Part shown: positions 1 to 7,213 of the stretch, piece after piece
How positions within the stretch are numbered: the stretch's first letter is position 1
Layout of the letters: every line of letters starts with the position of its first letter
DNA from: CS4-C045 sp963844115
Lineage (GTDB): Bacteria; Planctomycetota; Planctomycetia; Pirellulales; UBA7805
DNA: 64,000 bases
Reading direction: 5' to 3'
Assembly (NCBI GenBank): GCA_963844115.1
Contig: CAWJNN010000064.1
Coordinates: 1-64,000, forward strand
The notes under the pieces: generated by a model
What the model was told of the DNA's origin: nothing
Seen by the model: the letters and a program-made list of their open reading frames with translations, nothing else
Databases searched by the model: none
Translations under genes and position numbers: made by a program

Positions 1-526
1 CCATCGCTGCGACGATGCGTTCGGCCAGTTCGCCGAGACGCGCCAGGAGTTCCCGGTCGCTGTTCGCGGTCACGACGAGACTCGTGCTCGCCGCGCCGCG
101 CTGGGCCGGGGTGAGTCGAACGTCGAGACTGAAGCGTCCCGCCAGCTCGGTCAGGCTGCCGGTGACGATCGCATCGATGCCGAGACGGCTCGCCAGGGCA
201 CGCAGGGTCGCGTCGGAACCATCACCCTCACCAAGCGCCCCCCCTAACATCTCGGTCACGTCGCGATTCGGGATCACGCCGACTTCACCGCTCGTTTCGA
301 TGCGTTCCGCCAGCAGCTCATCGAGCGTACCCGTGCGGAATCCGACGGCGTTCGGACTGTTCAGACGAAACGGGAGGACGGCGATTCGCGTCGCCGCAGC
401 GGGTCGCGAATCGATGGCACCGACTTCGAGCGCCGGCGACACCCGCGCCGGCAAGGCAGCGGCCAGCATGCACGCGATCAGGACGAGCCGCAGCGCGGAG
501 CGGCGGATCCGAACGGCTTCAATCAC
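1..526 (-). CDS. Secreted TolB/FlgO-like N-terminal domain protein, partial (C-terminus beyond window)
   Basis: The minus strand is open from about position 556 to the window edge; I take the GTG at 526 as start. The first ~35 residues form a signal peptide (arginines, then a hydrophobic stretch ending near ALPARV). After it come RIAVLPFRLNS, then a DELLAERI helix, VGVIPNRDV, ASRLGIDAIVTGSL and LDVRLT, the pattern of TolB-N/FlgO/CsgG-like periplasmic domains that compute an 'AVLPF...' sheet. In some Myxococcota and Desulfobacterota such a domain precedes the POTRA repeats of a BamA-like protein; that extension would lie outside the window, so it is only a possibility. No clear Shine-Dalgarno is seen. 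Third codon positions are strongly G/C, unlike the genes to the right, which raises the question of whether this first kilobase belongs to the same genome. Confidence 0.55.
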   Translation of the reverse strand, partial: MIEAVRIRRSALRLVLIACMLAAALPARVSPALEVGAIDSRPAAATRIAVLPFRLNSPNAVGFRTGTLDELLAERIETSGEVGVIPNRDVTEMLGGALGEGDGSDATLRALASRLGIDAIVTGSLTELAGRFSLDVRLTPAQRGAASTSLVVTANSDRELLARLGELAERIVAAM

Positions 527-1204
527 GATTGCGACCCAGGGACTCGACAGCCAAGTTTTCCTCTACGGGTTCGGTGTCCCCGAATCTCGCCTGATCCGCT
601 CGCGTCGCGAACCGGCTCGCCGCTGCAATCGGCGGCGGAGGCCAAGGCACGGACGATCGACGAGACGACGGTCAGGAAGCGCTCGTGTCCGGGCGCGGCC
701 CCCACCCCTCGTTCTCGACCGCGACATCGAGGCGGGCGTAGGGTATGCGACGGCGGAACCGGTTTCAAGCGGCAACAGGCTCGATAAACCTCGCGTTGAC
801 GCGGGTTTAGAGAATTCTGGCAGGGTCGGGCGGGATCTCGGGCAGCACGCAACCGGAGCCGACCGGACGGTGTCGGAACGGGCTTGCCGGAGACTTCACG
901 GGCAGCGGCCGAGGCGAGACCGGCCCTCAGACGACCGCCTCGCCCGCCCCCTCTTCCGATCCGGCCTTATATGGCGTTTCTGTTCGTAACCTCGCAGCTT
1001 TGAAGAGAGTGCGACCGACGGCGGACTCAGGCCGGTACTTACGCACACACTCGCAGGCTTCCTCCCCACGGTCGGTCGCCCTTCCGCAGTTGCCTTCTTC
1101 TAGTACTTTGCCAATCAGAGCGATCATTTGGTATGTTGACCTCCTCAAGAATCCCAAACTCGTACAGGGGACTTGCACCCCACAACAATCACGCCCATGA
1201 CGGG
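527..1204. other. Intergenic, GC-rich then normal composition
   Basis: No convincing gene on either strand; the long plus-strand frame through 15-989 is the mirror of the minus-strand gene and of GC-rich DNA. An imperfect hairpin with arms AAACCTCGCG and CGCGGGTTT sits at about 786-808. The GC-rich character fades near 960-1000, and a short GCCC/GGGC hairpin at 1191-1205 leads into the first attC-like site. Confidence 0.4.
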
Positions 1205-1294
1205 CGTACACAATGCCGTGAACCGGAGCGGCCGACTACGCGGGTTTTGAAATCAACGTCGTTCGCCGCGGCCCGGTGAACGGTGGCGTTCGCC
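1205..1294 (+). repeat. attC-like site 1
   Basis: Inner arms CCGTGAACCGG (1216-1226) and CCGGTGAACGG (1273-1283) pair around an internal GA/GA loop; the next stem is AGCGGC with GCCGC near 1265-1270. A GTTCGCC (1288-1294) lies 15 nt after the start of the right arm, at the spacing seen in site 2. It is the most diverged of the three. It would be the 3' end of a lost upstream cassette. Confidence 0.55.
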
Positions 1295-1322
1295 GCGTCA
1301 GTTGATACCCGAATAGAATCGC

Positions 1323-2201
1323 ATGAAAGAATTTGACAACCATATCCGCGACACTGCGAAGGCGCGTATTCTCGACTTGGAAACGGGACTCGACGCGGAC
1401 GTTGCGTTGTATTTTGGCCCGATCTTTCCTTCCATCGAGAAACGGTTCCGCGACTTTATCGAAGAGCTGAAGAACACCCAACCGGGAGAGGTCGCTCGTG
1501 ATCGCTTAGCCATTGTCCTAAACTCGCCTGGTGGGAGCGCGGAAACGGTCGAGAAACTGGTCGAGATCGTTCGCTACCATTACGCCGAGGTCAAATTCGT
1601 CATTCCGGATGAAGCGATGTCAGCCGGCACCATCTTCGCGATGTCCGGCGACGCCATATACATGGACTACACATCCTCTCTTGGTCCAATCGATCCGCAG
1701 GTGAACAACGGTACGGATTGGGTGCCCGCGCTAGGATACTTGGATCAGGTCGAAAAGATGATCCAGAAGTCAAGCCAGGGAACGCTTACGGATGCCGAAT
1801 TGGTCATCCTGCAGAACCTCGATTTGGCTATGCTTAGTCGGTACGAGCAGGCAAAGAACCTGACGATTACTCTTTTGAAGAAATGGCGCGTCGAGTACAA
1901 ATTCAAGGACTGGGCCACGCATCGTAGCGACCAAAACAAACGTGGCCAGCCGGTCACGCTCGAAGAAAGGCAACAAAGGGCCGAAGAAATTGCGACGTTG
2001 CTGGCCGACAATAAGATTTGGCACTCCCACGGCCGGAAAATCGGCGTGAAGACGCTTCAGAACCTCCTCCGGCTGGAAATCGTAGATTATTCAGCCGATA
2101 ATGACCTTCGGGGCAAAATCCTTGCCTATTCCGAATTCATCACGGACTACATCAATCGCCATGACTTCCCATTCTTCCTCCACCACCGACGATACTTCTG
2201 A
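1323..2201 (+). CDS. SDH-type Clp-fold serine protease (SDH_sah family)
   Basis: 292 residues, complete. Residues 62-71 carry AIVLNSPGG, the glycine-rich oxyanion strand of ClpP/SppA-fold proteases; DEAMSAGTIF at 96-105 places the likely nucleophile at Ser100, and TSSLGPIDPQ at 117-126 is the family signature after it. A predicted helical C-terminal half (about 170-260) contains a basic stretch with two histidines near WHSHGR. There is no signal peptide or membrane anchor, so it should act in the cytoplasm, as is typical of SDH_sah proteins found in integrons, phages and other mobile DNA. Its targets are unknown in this setting. The next small gene overlaps its last 41 bases, suggesting translational coupling. 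Start chosen at the ATG eight residues before the conserved region begins. Confidence 0.8.
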   Translation: MKEFDNHIRDTAKARILDLETGLDADVALYFGPIFPSIEKRFRDFIEELKNTQPGEVARDRLAIVLNSPGGSAETVEKLVEIVRYHYAEVKFVIPDEAMSAGTIFAMSGDAIYMDYTSSLGPIDPQVNNGTDWVPALGYLDQVEKMIQKSSQGTLTDAELVILQNLDLAMLSRYEQAKNLTITLLKKWRVEYKFKDWATHRSDQNKRGQPVTLEERQQRAEEIATLLADNKIWHSHGRKIGVKTLQNLLRLEIVDYSADNDLRGKILAYSEFITDYINRHDFPFFLHHRRYF

Positions 2202-2388
2202 GATCACTTCTCGACTTACTGACGCGTTGTCCGAGGCACAAGAATCTCGGTCTGCGGCTGATGCCGAGCGACTTGCTGCATTGCTAGAGAGAATCCGCGA
2301 TCTTGAGTCTCGTGGGTTAATTCGCAGGCAGCGGTACTGCGCACCGACAACGGTAGATTTTGAGCGTCGGGTACAAATCGGTTCGTGA
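2161..2388 (+). CDS. Small cassette protein, partner of the SDH protease
   Basis: 75 residues from the ATG at 2161, out of frame with and overlapping the end of the SDH gene by 41 nt. The sequence begins with a Ser/Thr-rich stretch, continues as an amphipathic helix rich in Ala/Glu (ALSEAQESRSAADAERLAAL) and ends with GLIRRQRYCAPTTVDFERR. The helix plus short basic tail looks like a real conserved small protein, not a shadow frame. It stops just before attC site 2 (2395), as the last gene of a cassette should. I do not recognise a named family; being coupled to a protease it may be a substrate, adaptor or inhibitor, which is inference. Confidence 0.6.
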   Translation: MTSHSSSTTDDTSEITSRLTDALSEAQESRSAADAERLAALLERIRDLESRGLIRRQRYCAPTTVDFERRVQIGS

Positions 2389-2394
2389 TACGGC

Positions 2395-2485
2395 GGCGAA
2401 CCATGCCATGCACCGGAGTGGCGGTGGCCAGCGTTTCCTGAAATCAAAGTCAACTCCCGCCACCCGGTGATGCCAGACGTTAGAA
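2395..2485 (+). repeat. attC-like site 2
   Basis: Outer sites GGCGAAC (2395-2401) and GTTAGAA (2479-2485) match the RYYYAAC/GTTRRRY plan closely. Inner arms CATGCACCGG and CCGGTGATG pair completely except for one extrahelical G, and the next stem GTGGCGG/CCGCCAC is perfect. The single bulged base is the feature that sets strand choice in true attC sites. This is the clearest of the three sites and closes cassette A. Confidence 0.75.
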
Positions 2486-2492
2486 TACTGGA

Positions 2493-2978
2493 ATGGACAC
2501 CGTTTACATCGAAACGTCGATCGTCAGTCACGCTACCGCGTGGCCAAGCCCGGATCCCGTCACTGCGGTTCTCCAAGATCAAGCACGACGCTGGATGGCC
2601 GAACAGCGCCCGCAGTTCAATGTGGTCACATCGCGACTTGTGCTAGACGAGGCGGCATTGGGCGACGCGGACGCGGCCAGAAGGCGATTGGCGATGCTCG
2701 CGGACGTACCGATTCTTGATCCGAACCCAGACGTCGAAGCCGTAGCCAACGAGATTTTGGCTCAGGCTCTAATGCCACAATCTGCAAAACTTGATGCCTC
2801 GCACGTTGCTACAGCCGCCCTCGCCGGTATACAATTCCTTTTGACACAGAACTGCCGCCACATCGCCAATGCCATTGTATTGCCGCGTTTGTACCGACTG
2901 TTGGACGAACTAGGATTGCCTGGATTGTTGATTTACACTCCGGCTGAATTTCTAGGAGGCTCACCAAATGACCGCTAA
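2493..2978 (+). CDS. PIN-domain protein, VapC-like toxin
   Basis: 161 residues starting with MDTVYIETSIVSH, where the first PIN acidic residue position is taken by E in YIETS, the variant common in PIN proteins lacking the usual D at this spot. VVTSRLVLDEAALGD supplies the second acidic cluster (E near 53) and KLDASHVATAALAG the third (D about 103), followed by FLLTQNCRHIANA. These are the acidic residues that bind metal in PIN ribonucleases. The reading frame overlaps the next gene by 11 nt, as in toxin-antitoxin pairs. The gene begins eight bases after attC site 2, so the pair forms its own cassette. Toxin activity is inferred from fold and context. Confidence 0.75.
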   Translation: MDTVYIETSIVSHATAWPSPDPVTAVLQDQARRWMAEQRPQFNVVTSRLVLDEAALGDADAARRRLAMLADVPILDPNPDVEAVANEILAQALMPQSAKLDASHVATAALAGIQFLLTQNCRHIANAIVLPRLYRLLDELGLPGLLIYTPAEFLGGSPNDR

Positions 2979-3192
2979 TCCAATCTTGCAGGAACTTTAT
3001 GCCGCTCGAGCTCAGATCATGGCCAACTACGGCGATGACCTTGGCGCGTATTTGCGGGATGCGGCTGAACGCACTAGGGTGTCGGGGCACCCGATCGCCA
3101 ATATCAAGCAGCGAACAATCCGATGCACCGGCGCGGCGAAGTCGGGCGTGGTGGCGATGAAAAGTCAATCGTCGCCGCCCGGTGATCGGTAG
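2968..3192 (+). CDS. Putative antitoxin or partner of the cassette PIN protein
   Basis: 74 residues, overlapping the PIN gene end by 11 nt. An SD-like AGGAGG lies at 2955-2960, seven bases before the ATG. The first ~50 residues (MTANPILQELYAAR, then IMANYGDDLGAYLRDAAER, SGHPIANI) look like a genuine conserved small protein with two helices. The last ~25 residues are encoded by attC site 3 itself, so they are probably a by-product of the reading frame running into the recombination site. No DNA-binding motif is obvious. The role as antitoxin rests on coupling to the PIN gene; toxin-first order is less usual. Confidence 0.6.
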   Translation: MTANPILQELYAARAQIMANYGDDLGAYLRDAAERTRVSGHPIANIKQRTIRCTGAAKSGVVAMKSQSSPPGDR

Positions 3193-3194
3193 GA
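3110..3194 (+). repeat. attC-like site 3, right core lost
   Basis: AGCGAAC (3110-3116) opens the site. Arms CCGATGCACCGG (3120-3131) and CCGGTGATCGG (3179-3189) pair with one extrahelical G, and GCGGCGA pairs with TCGCCGC further in. At the position where the GTT core should stand (3194) the sequence reads AAG, so the outer right site is missing. Three bases later the 33-bp direct repeat starts, so this is the broken right end of the array. Confidence 0.7.
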
Positions 3195-3196
3195 AG

Positions 3197-3229
3197 ACGA
3201 GAAAAGGGTTCCAGGAACCGTTGTTTCGC
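3197..3229. repeat. 33-bp direct repeat, copy 1 (copy 2 at 4122-4154)
   Basis: Positions 3197-3229 and 4122-4154 are identical over 33 bases. The core is the palindrome GGTTCCAGGAACC inside AAAAGGGTTCCAGGAACCG. The two copies bracket the broken PIN/antitoxin pair on the minus strand. They may be ends of an inserted segment or copies of a dispersed planctomycete palindrome. Confidence 0.75.
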
Positions 3230-3261
3230 CGGAAACTGTAAAACCGTAATCCGTTGACACG

Positions 3262-3743
3262 TTACGTTGGCGGCGTTGCACCAACTACGTCTTGAGGTGT
3301 TACGGCCGAAACAAACGGATAGCGAGCAAAGTCGCGTGCGTTCAGCGAAAGGATGTGGTTGATGCCCGCCGTTTGCATCATCGCGACAAGTCGGGCGTCA
3401 TGGACGGCGACGCCCTCGACGTTGTAATCCACCAGCAGACGTTGTAATCCACCAGCAATTGTCGCCACGCCTGATACGTGGCCGGAGATTCAGCCAGAAT
3501 CACACTCGTGCGTTCGATAAACTGCACGCGCCGCTGCGTTGTCGCCACGCTTTGTTGGTAGCCGCCCCGTGCGCTCGTTGGACGGGTCGAGACATTCCAG
3601 AACTCGGCGATGTTCTGTGGACAGGTTGCCAGCGTATGGCCAGAGGCTCGCAGGGATCGAATTGCTTGCAGAATCGTCGCGTGTTCGGGATCGCTGCGGT
3701 CGAAGAGCCGAAGCCAAATGCCGGTATCGACCAGGTACTGCAT
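3262..3743 (-). pseudogene. PIN-domain toxin (VapC-like) broken by a 20-bp tandem duplication
   Basis: The N-terminal frame (from ATG 3743) reads MQYLVDTGIWLRLFDRSDPEH, a textbook PIN start with the first acidic residue in LVDTGIW, and goes on to HTLATCPQNIAEFWNVSTRP. The 20 bases at 3421-3440 are repeated exactly at 3441-3460, shifting the frame. Downstream the correct continuation is in another frame: LLVDYNVEGVAVHDARLVAMM and GINHILSLNARDFARY, containing the C-terminal acidic residues. Removing one copy would restore a protein of about 154 residues. The toxin is therefore almost certainly inactive in this sequence. It follows its antitoxin gene with one shared base. Confidence 0.8.
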
Positions 3744-3973
3744 TAGTCATGGTCCGCGTAAATGTCGGCCCTCGAAAAATCTGCGGGCAGCGAGGGACCG
3801 TCAAACAACAGCGGTTCCAACTCGCGGTCGAACTCCGCGGCGGAACTGTTTTTCAACAACGCCATGTCGTTGTCCACGAGCGAACGCAAGTACTGCTCCA
3901 CCGTCATTTGGTGGGCTGCGGCAATCGCAGTTAGTGCTTTCGCAGTGCCATCGTCTAGTTGGATGGAAGTCAT
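3743..3973 (-). CDS. Antitoxin of a VapBC-like pair
   Basis: 76 residues, MTSIQLDDGTAKALTAIAAA then HQMTVEQYLRSLV, resembling a ribbon-helix-helix DNA-binding N-terminus (short strand, two helices), followed by an acidic tail (FDRELEPLLFDG) that in such antitoxins wraps the toxin. It ends in the first base of the PIN start codon, the usual overlap of antitoxin and toxin genes. Since the toxin frame is broken, this may be a solitary antitoxin. SD-like AGGAG lies about 8-12 bases upstream of the start on the minus strand (near 3982-3988). Confidence 0.7.
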   Translation of the reverse strand: MTSIQLDDGTAKALTAIAAAHQMTVEQYLRSLVDNDMALLKNSSAAEFDRELEPLLFDGPSLPADFSRADIYADHD

Positions 3974-4121
3974 GGGCTTTTATCTCCTTCTTTCCTATTC
4001 TAGTTCATCGGTATGTGCATTGCCAACGCCGCTGTATAGCCAGGTTCCCGTAAGTCGTCATCCGCCGGACCATAGCCGATTATGGCGAATGCTTCAGCGA
4101 AAGAATCGATTGATGCGCTGA

Positions 4122-4154
4122 ACGAGAAAAGGGTTCCAGGAACCGTTGTTTCGC
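4122..4154. repeat. 33-bp direct repeat, copy 2
   Basis: Exact second copy of the 33 bases at 3197-3229, in the same orientation, lying in the gap between the antitoxin gene and mgtE. Together the copies flank an ~890-bp segment containing the broken toxin-antitoxin pair. Confidence 0.75.
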
Positions 4155-4198
4155 TACTAGCGTGCATAACGTCATGCATGGTGGCATCCGTGCAGGTT

Positions 4199-5566
4199 TT
4201 ACACAACCAAGAGTGGCAACAACAGCGTCGCAATGCTGAGCACCAGGAAAAAACCGCACATGTCAGTAATCGTGGTCAAGATCGGGCCGGAGGCCAACGC
4301 GGGGTCAACACCGACGCGTTTCAACGCCAACGGCAACAGGCCTCCCAGCGAGACGGCCACCATGGTATTCCCAGCCATCGCCGCTCCGACAACGAGTCCC
4401 AGGTAGGGGTTGCCTTTCCAGAGAACTGCGACCGACGCAATCAACAGGCCGAGGACGAGTCCATTCAGGATGCCGACCGAGATTTCCTTCAGCCAGACGT
4501 ATCCCAGCTCGAACGGTTTTACGACGCCAAGTGTCAGTTCTCGCATGCTGACCGCCGCCGCCTGATTGCCCGTACAACCGCTCATGTCCGAGATGATCGG
4601 TAGAAAAACAGCAAGCGCGATGACTTGCGTCAGCGTGTCTTGATAAAAGGCAATCACACTTGCTGCGACAACATTCAGAGCGATGTTGATAGTCAACCAT
4701 CCGAGCCTGCGTCTGGCGCGGACCAGAGTTGGCATGCTGCGCAGCTCTTCGCGGACAATACCTTGGGAACGGCGGAAGTCGCTTTCAGCCTGTTCGCCAA
4801 GTGCTTCTTCGACAGCGGCGCGCCGGACCACACCCACCAGGCACCGGTTGTGATCGGTGATCGGCACGCCGAAAAAATTGTGCGAGTCGAAAAAGTCACG
4901 CAGCTCGTTCAGCGACGTCTGGTCGGTGAACGACAGGGGATCGCCGAGCATGAGTTCACTGATGGGCCGGTTGCGGCGCGCGAGCAACAGGTCTCGGAGG
5001 CGAAGCACGCCAACGAGCTGCCCATTTCTCGCGGTCACGAACACATATTGTACGTTGTAATCCGCGTAGCGATCGGCGTTCTCGCGCAGGTCACGTATGA
5101 CGTCGTCGACGGTTTGCGTCTGTGAAAACGCCAGAAACTCCGTGACCATGATTGCGCCGGCAACGTCGCGATCATATTCGACCAGCGACCGCAGTTGCCG
5201 GGCCTCGTCAGGTTCCAATTGGGCGAGAATCGCATCCGCATCGCTTGCGCGTAGGTCTCCCATCAAGTCGGCCCGTTCGGCGCTGGGCATTTCGTGCACG
5301 ATGGCGGCGGCGGTTTCCGCCGGCAGATGCTCGACCAGGTCCGCGGCCTGCGCGGCGGGGATTTCCTCTAGCAGGTCGGCGGCGGCGTGTGGGGCGAGCG
5401 TGGTGAGCAGCTGCGTCTGGTCTTCTTCGGCGAGCCGAGCGACGGCACGCGCCGCTTCGCCTGCCGGCAACTCGTCGAGAAACTGTTCGACCAATTCCGC
5501 ATCCCGTTGGTCGATCAGTTCCTTGAGTTTTTCCCAGGGGCGTGGTGATTCGGTTTCTGACATCAT
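4199..5566 (-). CDS. mgtE: Magnesium transporter MgtE
   Basis: 455 residues, complete. Residues ~10-130 form the helical N domain (repeats such as LAEEDQTQLLTTLAP and LPAETAAAIVHEMP). Two CBS domains follow (~140-260; VQYVFVTARNGQLVGVLRLRDLL marks the first). The membrane part starts near 290 with five helices; ISDMSGCTGNQAAAVSMRE and the later AGNTMVAV carry the conserved polar residues of the MgtE pore. The CBS and N domains sense cytosolic Mg2+ and close the channel. It stands alone between the toxin-antitoxin debris and the kinase gene. The first two codons are both ATG; either could be the start. Confidence 0.93.
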   Translation of the reverse strand: MMSETESPRPWEKLKELIDQRDAELVEQFLDELPAGEAARAVARLAEEDQTQLLTTLAPHAAADLLEEIPAAQAADLVEHLPAETAAAIVHEMPSAERADLMGDLRASDADAILAQLEPDEARQLRSLVEYDRDVAGAIMVTEFLAFSQTQTVDDVIRDLRENADRYADYNVQYVFVTARNGQLVGVLRLRDLLLARRNRPISELMLGDPLSFTDQTSLNELRDFFDSHNFFGVPITDHNRCLVGVVRRAAVEEALGEQAESDFRRSQGIVREELRSMPTLVRARRRLGWLTINIALNVVAASVIAFYQDTLTQVIALAVFLPIISDMSGCTGNQAAAVSMRELTLGVVKPFELGYVWLKEISVGILNGLVLGLLIASVAVLWKGNPYLGLVVGAAMAGNTMVAVSLGGLLPLALKRVGVDPALASGPILTTITDMCGFFLVLSIATLLLPLLVV

Positions 5567-5831
5567 CGGAGTGGTGCTTGTTCCGGGACTTGGGTTTCAG
5601 AAAGGTTTGTTGACCGGTGCGACGACGAAGACACGTTCTTCAACCCGCCTTCAAGGGGGTACTTCGATAACAGGAATGGTGGTGGCGGCGCCAGTCCCCC
5701 TATCCCGCACCAGGCGGTTGGCATTTTCGATTCCAACCAGGATGGCCGCGCGCAGGGAAGCGTCCGCATTACCGCGGACGAGATTCTTGACCGACGACAC
5801 CAGGTTTCGTCCTGTCTTCGGTCCAGACAGG

Positions 5832-7124
5832 TCAGAGTTTCTTGTTGCACCACGGACAGTAGCTCCAGAATGCCCGCAGAACGCCCCAGCCACAGCGGGT
5901 GCAATTCTCCGACGATCCTTCGACTTTCCACTTGCGGCGGACGCACGCACGACACCAGGGACAATATCGCATAAATGGCATCAACTGTTTGCGCTTGCAG
6001 CGTGCATTTTCGCAACGGGCGCTGTAACGGACATCGGAATATCCGCGATTGCCTTGCGGTTCAAAGCCGGGACCATAGCACGACGGGCAATAGCGCCAGT
6101 CGAGTTTCATGCCGCGGCAGCAGCGAGGGCATTGGAGTGGAAACCTGGTGTCGTCGCCATGTTTCTTTCGTGCTTTTCCACACCAGGGGCAGGAAGTCAT
6201 TTGTTCGGAAACCGGACCGTCGCAGGATGCGCAGGAATATCGCGACTCCAAAGTTTTGCCAAATTGATGCACAAATTCCTGACGGCGAATCGCTTGCCAG
6301 TCCCGTCGCGTGGTTTTCGTCTTGCGTTTTCTGCTGCGCGTCGAGGCGTACTTGATCGCACTTGGCTTGGCCCGTTGAAATGCGGCCAGCATCTGCCCCG
6401 CGTCCCGGTAGCGACGACGGACGTCCACTTCGACCGCTTTGCGAATCACCGTCACCATCTCGGGATGCAGACGGTGGCGGAGTCGGTCATAACCGACCGG
6501 AGGCCAATCGTAAGGCCAGCGGGGCAGCTGGCCCGAAAACATGCGATACAGTATCAGTCCCAGACTGAAGACGTCGGAACTGAAGGACGGCTTGCCCATC
6601 GCCTGCTCGGCGCGATATAGCCCATGGTACCGGCCCCCGAGGCGTCAATCGTCTTGTGAGCGATACGGGCGATGCCGAAATCGGTCAGACGCAGACGATT
6701 GTCGGGGAATACGAGAAAGTTGTCCGGTTTGACGTCGCAATGAATGATGCGATGTTCGTGTGCGTACGCAACGGCCTCCAGCATCTGTTCAGCGAAGCCC
6801 AGCGCGGTGTCGAGCGACATTCGTTTTTGCAGGCGTTCGTCAAGTGTGCTTTGGCCAAGCGCGGTCGTGATGACGAAATGGCCGTTAATGAATTCGGCGT
6901 TTTTCAGCGGAAGGATGTTAGGGTGTTCCAGGCGAGCGGCGACGCGGACTTCGTGACGGAAGTCCTCCAGGGTCTCCGGCGTGACCAGGTGCGGAAAGGG
7001 TATTTTTAGCGCGACGCGAACGCCTTCGATCGTGTCGCGGGCCTGGTAGACCAGGCGCAAAGCCACCCTCGCCCAGCTTGCGCTCGATCTGGTACTTGCC
7101 GAGTTTTTGACGAGCCTTAAGCAT
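5832..7124 (-). pseudogene. Ser/Thr protein kinase with C-terminal zinc ribbons; two single-base frameshifts
   Basis: Three frames join into one kinase of about 430 residues. Frame 1 (from 7124) reads KLGKYQIERKLGEGGFA, the glycine loop; an extra base near 7054 shifts to frame 2 with VALKIPFPHL, IIHCDVKPDNF (catalytic loop with Cys replacing the usual Arg before Asp) and LTDFGIAR; a missing base near 6608 shifts at GYIAPEQA to frame 3 with SFSSDVFSLGLILYRMFSG. The C-terminal ~130 residues hold many CxxC pairs (CPWC three times, CASC, CPRC, CPSC, CTRC), so two or more zinc ribbons, and no membrane helix. Repairing each indel with one base restores a continuous protein, so these may be sequencing errors rather than true decay. 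The kinase is cytoplasmic and may sense or bind nucleic acid or protein through the ribbons. Confidence 0.8.
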
Positions 7125-7213
7125 GGGGGGATATGGTCAGTCTAGAGTGGCTAGTGTTCAGAGACGTCGGTCGAAATTCAGCCCTCGGACCCCGCCGACT
7201 GATCACGGCGAAC

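Larger units (their letters stand above)
1205..3196 (+). mobile_element. Integron cassette array without integrase in view (CALIN-like), two cassettes
   Basis: Three imperfect palindromes of 85-91 bp with the attC plan (outer simple sites, an inner CACCGG/CCGGTG stem with an unpaired base, a variable centre) occur at 1205-1294, 2395-2485 and 3110-3194, all in the same orientation. Each lies at the 3' end of a short gene set on the plus strand, as expected for integron cassettes. Cassette A holds an SDH-type Clp-fold protease and a small protein; cassette B holds a PIN-domain toxin and its partner. No tyrosine integrase is present in the window; by cassette orientation it would lie to the left. 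The third site lacks a recognisable GTT core, so the right end looks truncated. Confidence 0.7.

Noticed and set aside
15..989. Plus-strand 324-residue frame
   Set aside because: Arg/Ser-rich with no domain; it mirrors the minus-strand gene with signal peptide and AVLPF motif.
1130..1210. Possible tRNA near the GCCC/GGGC hairpin
   Set aside because: No cloverleaf could be drawn; only a single short stem before attC site 1.
4000..4233. Minus-strand 77-residue frame between the antitoxin and mgtE
   Set aside because: It includes the 33-bp repeat and overlaps the mgtE end; no family or ribosome site.
5097..6620. Plus-strand 507-residue frame
   Set aside because: Antisense to mgtE and the kinase, low-complexity Ser/Arg composition, no start site.
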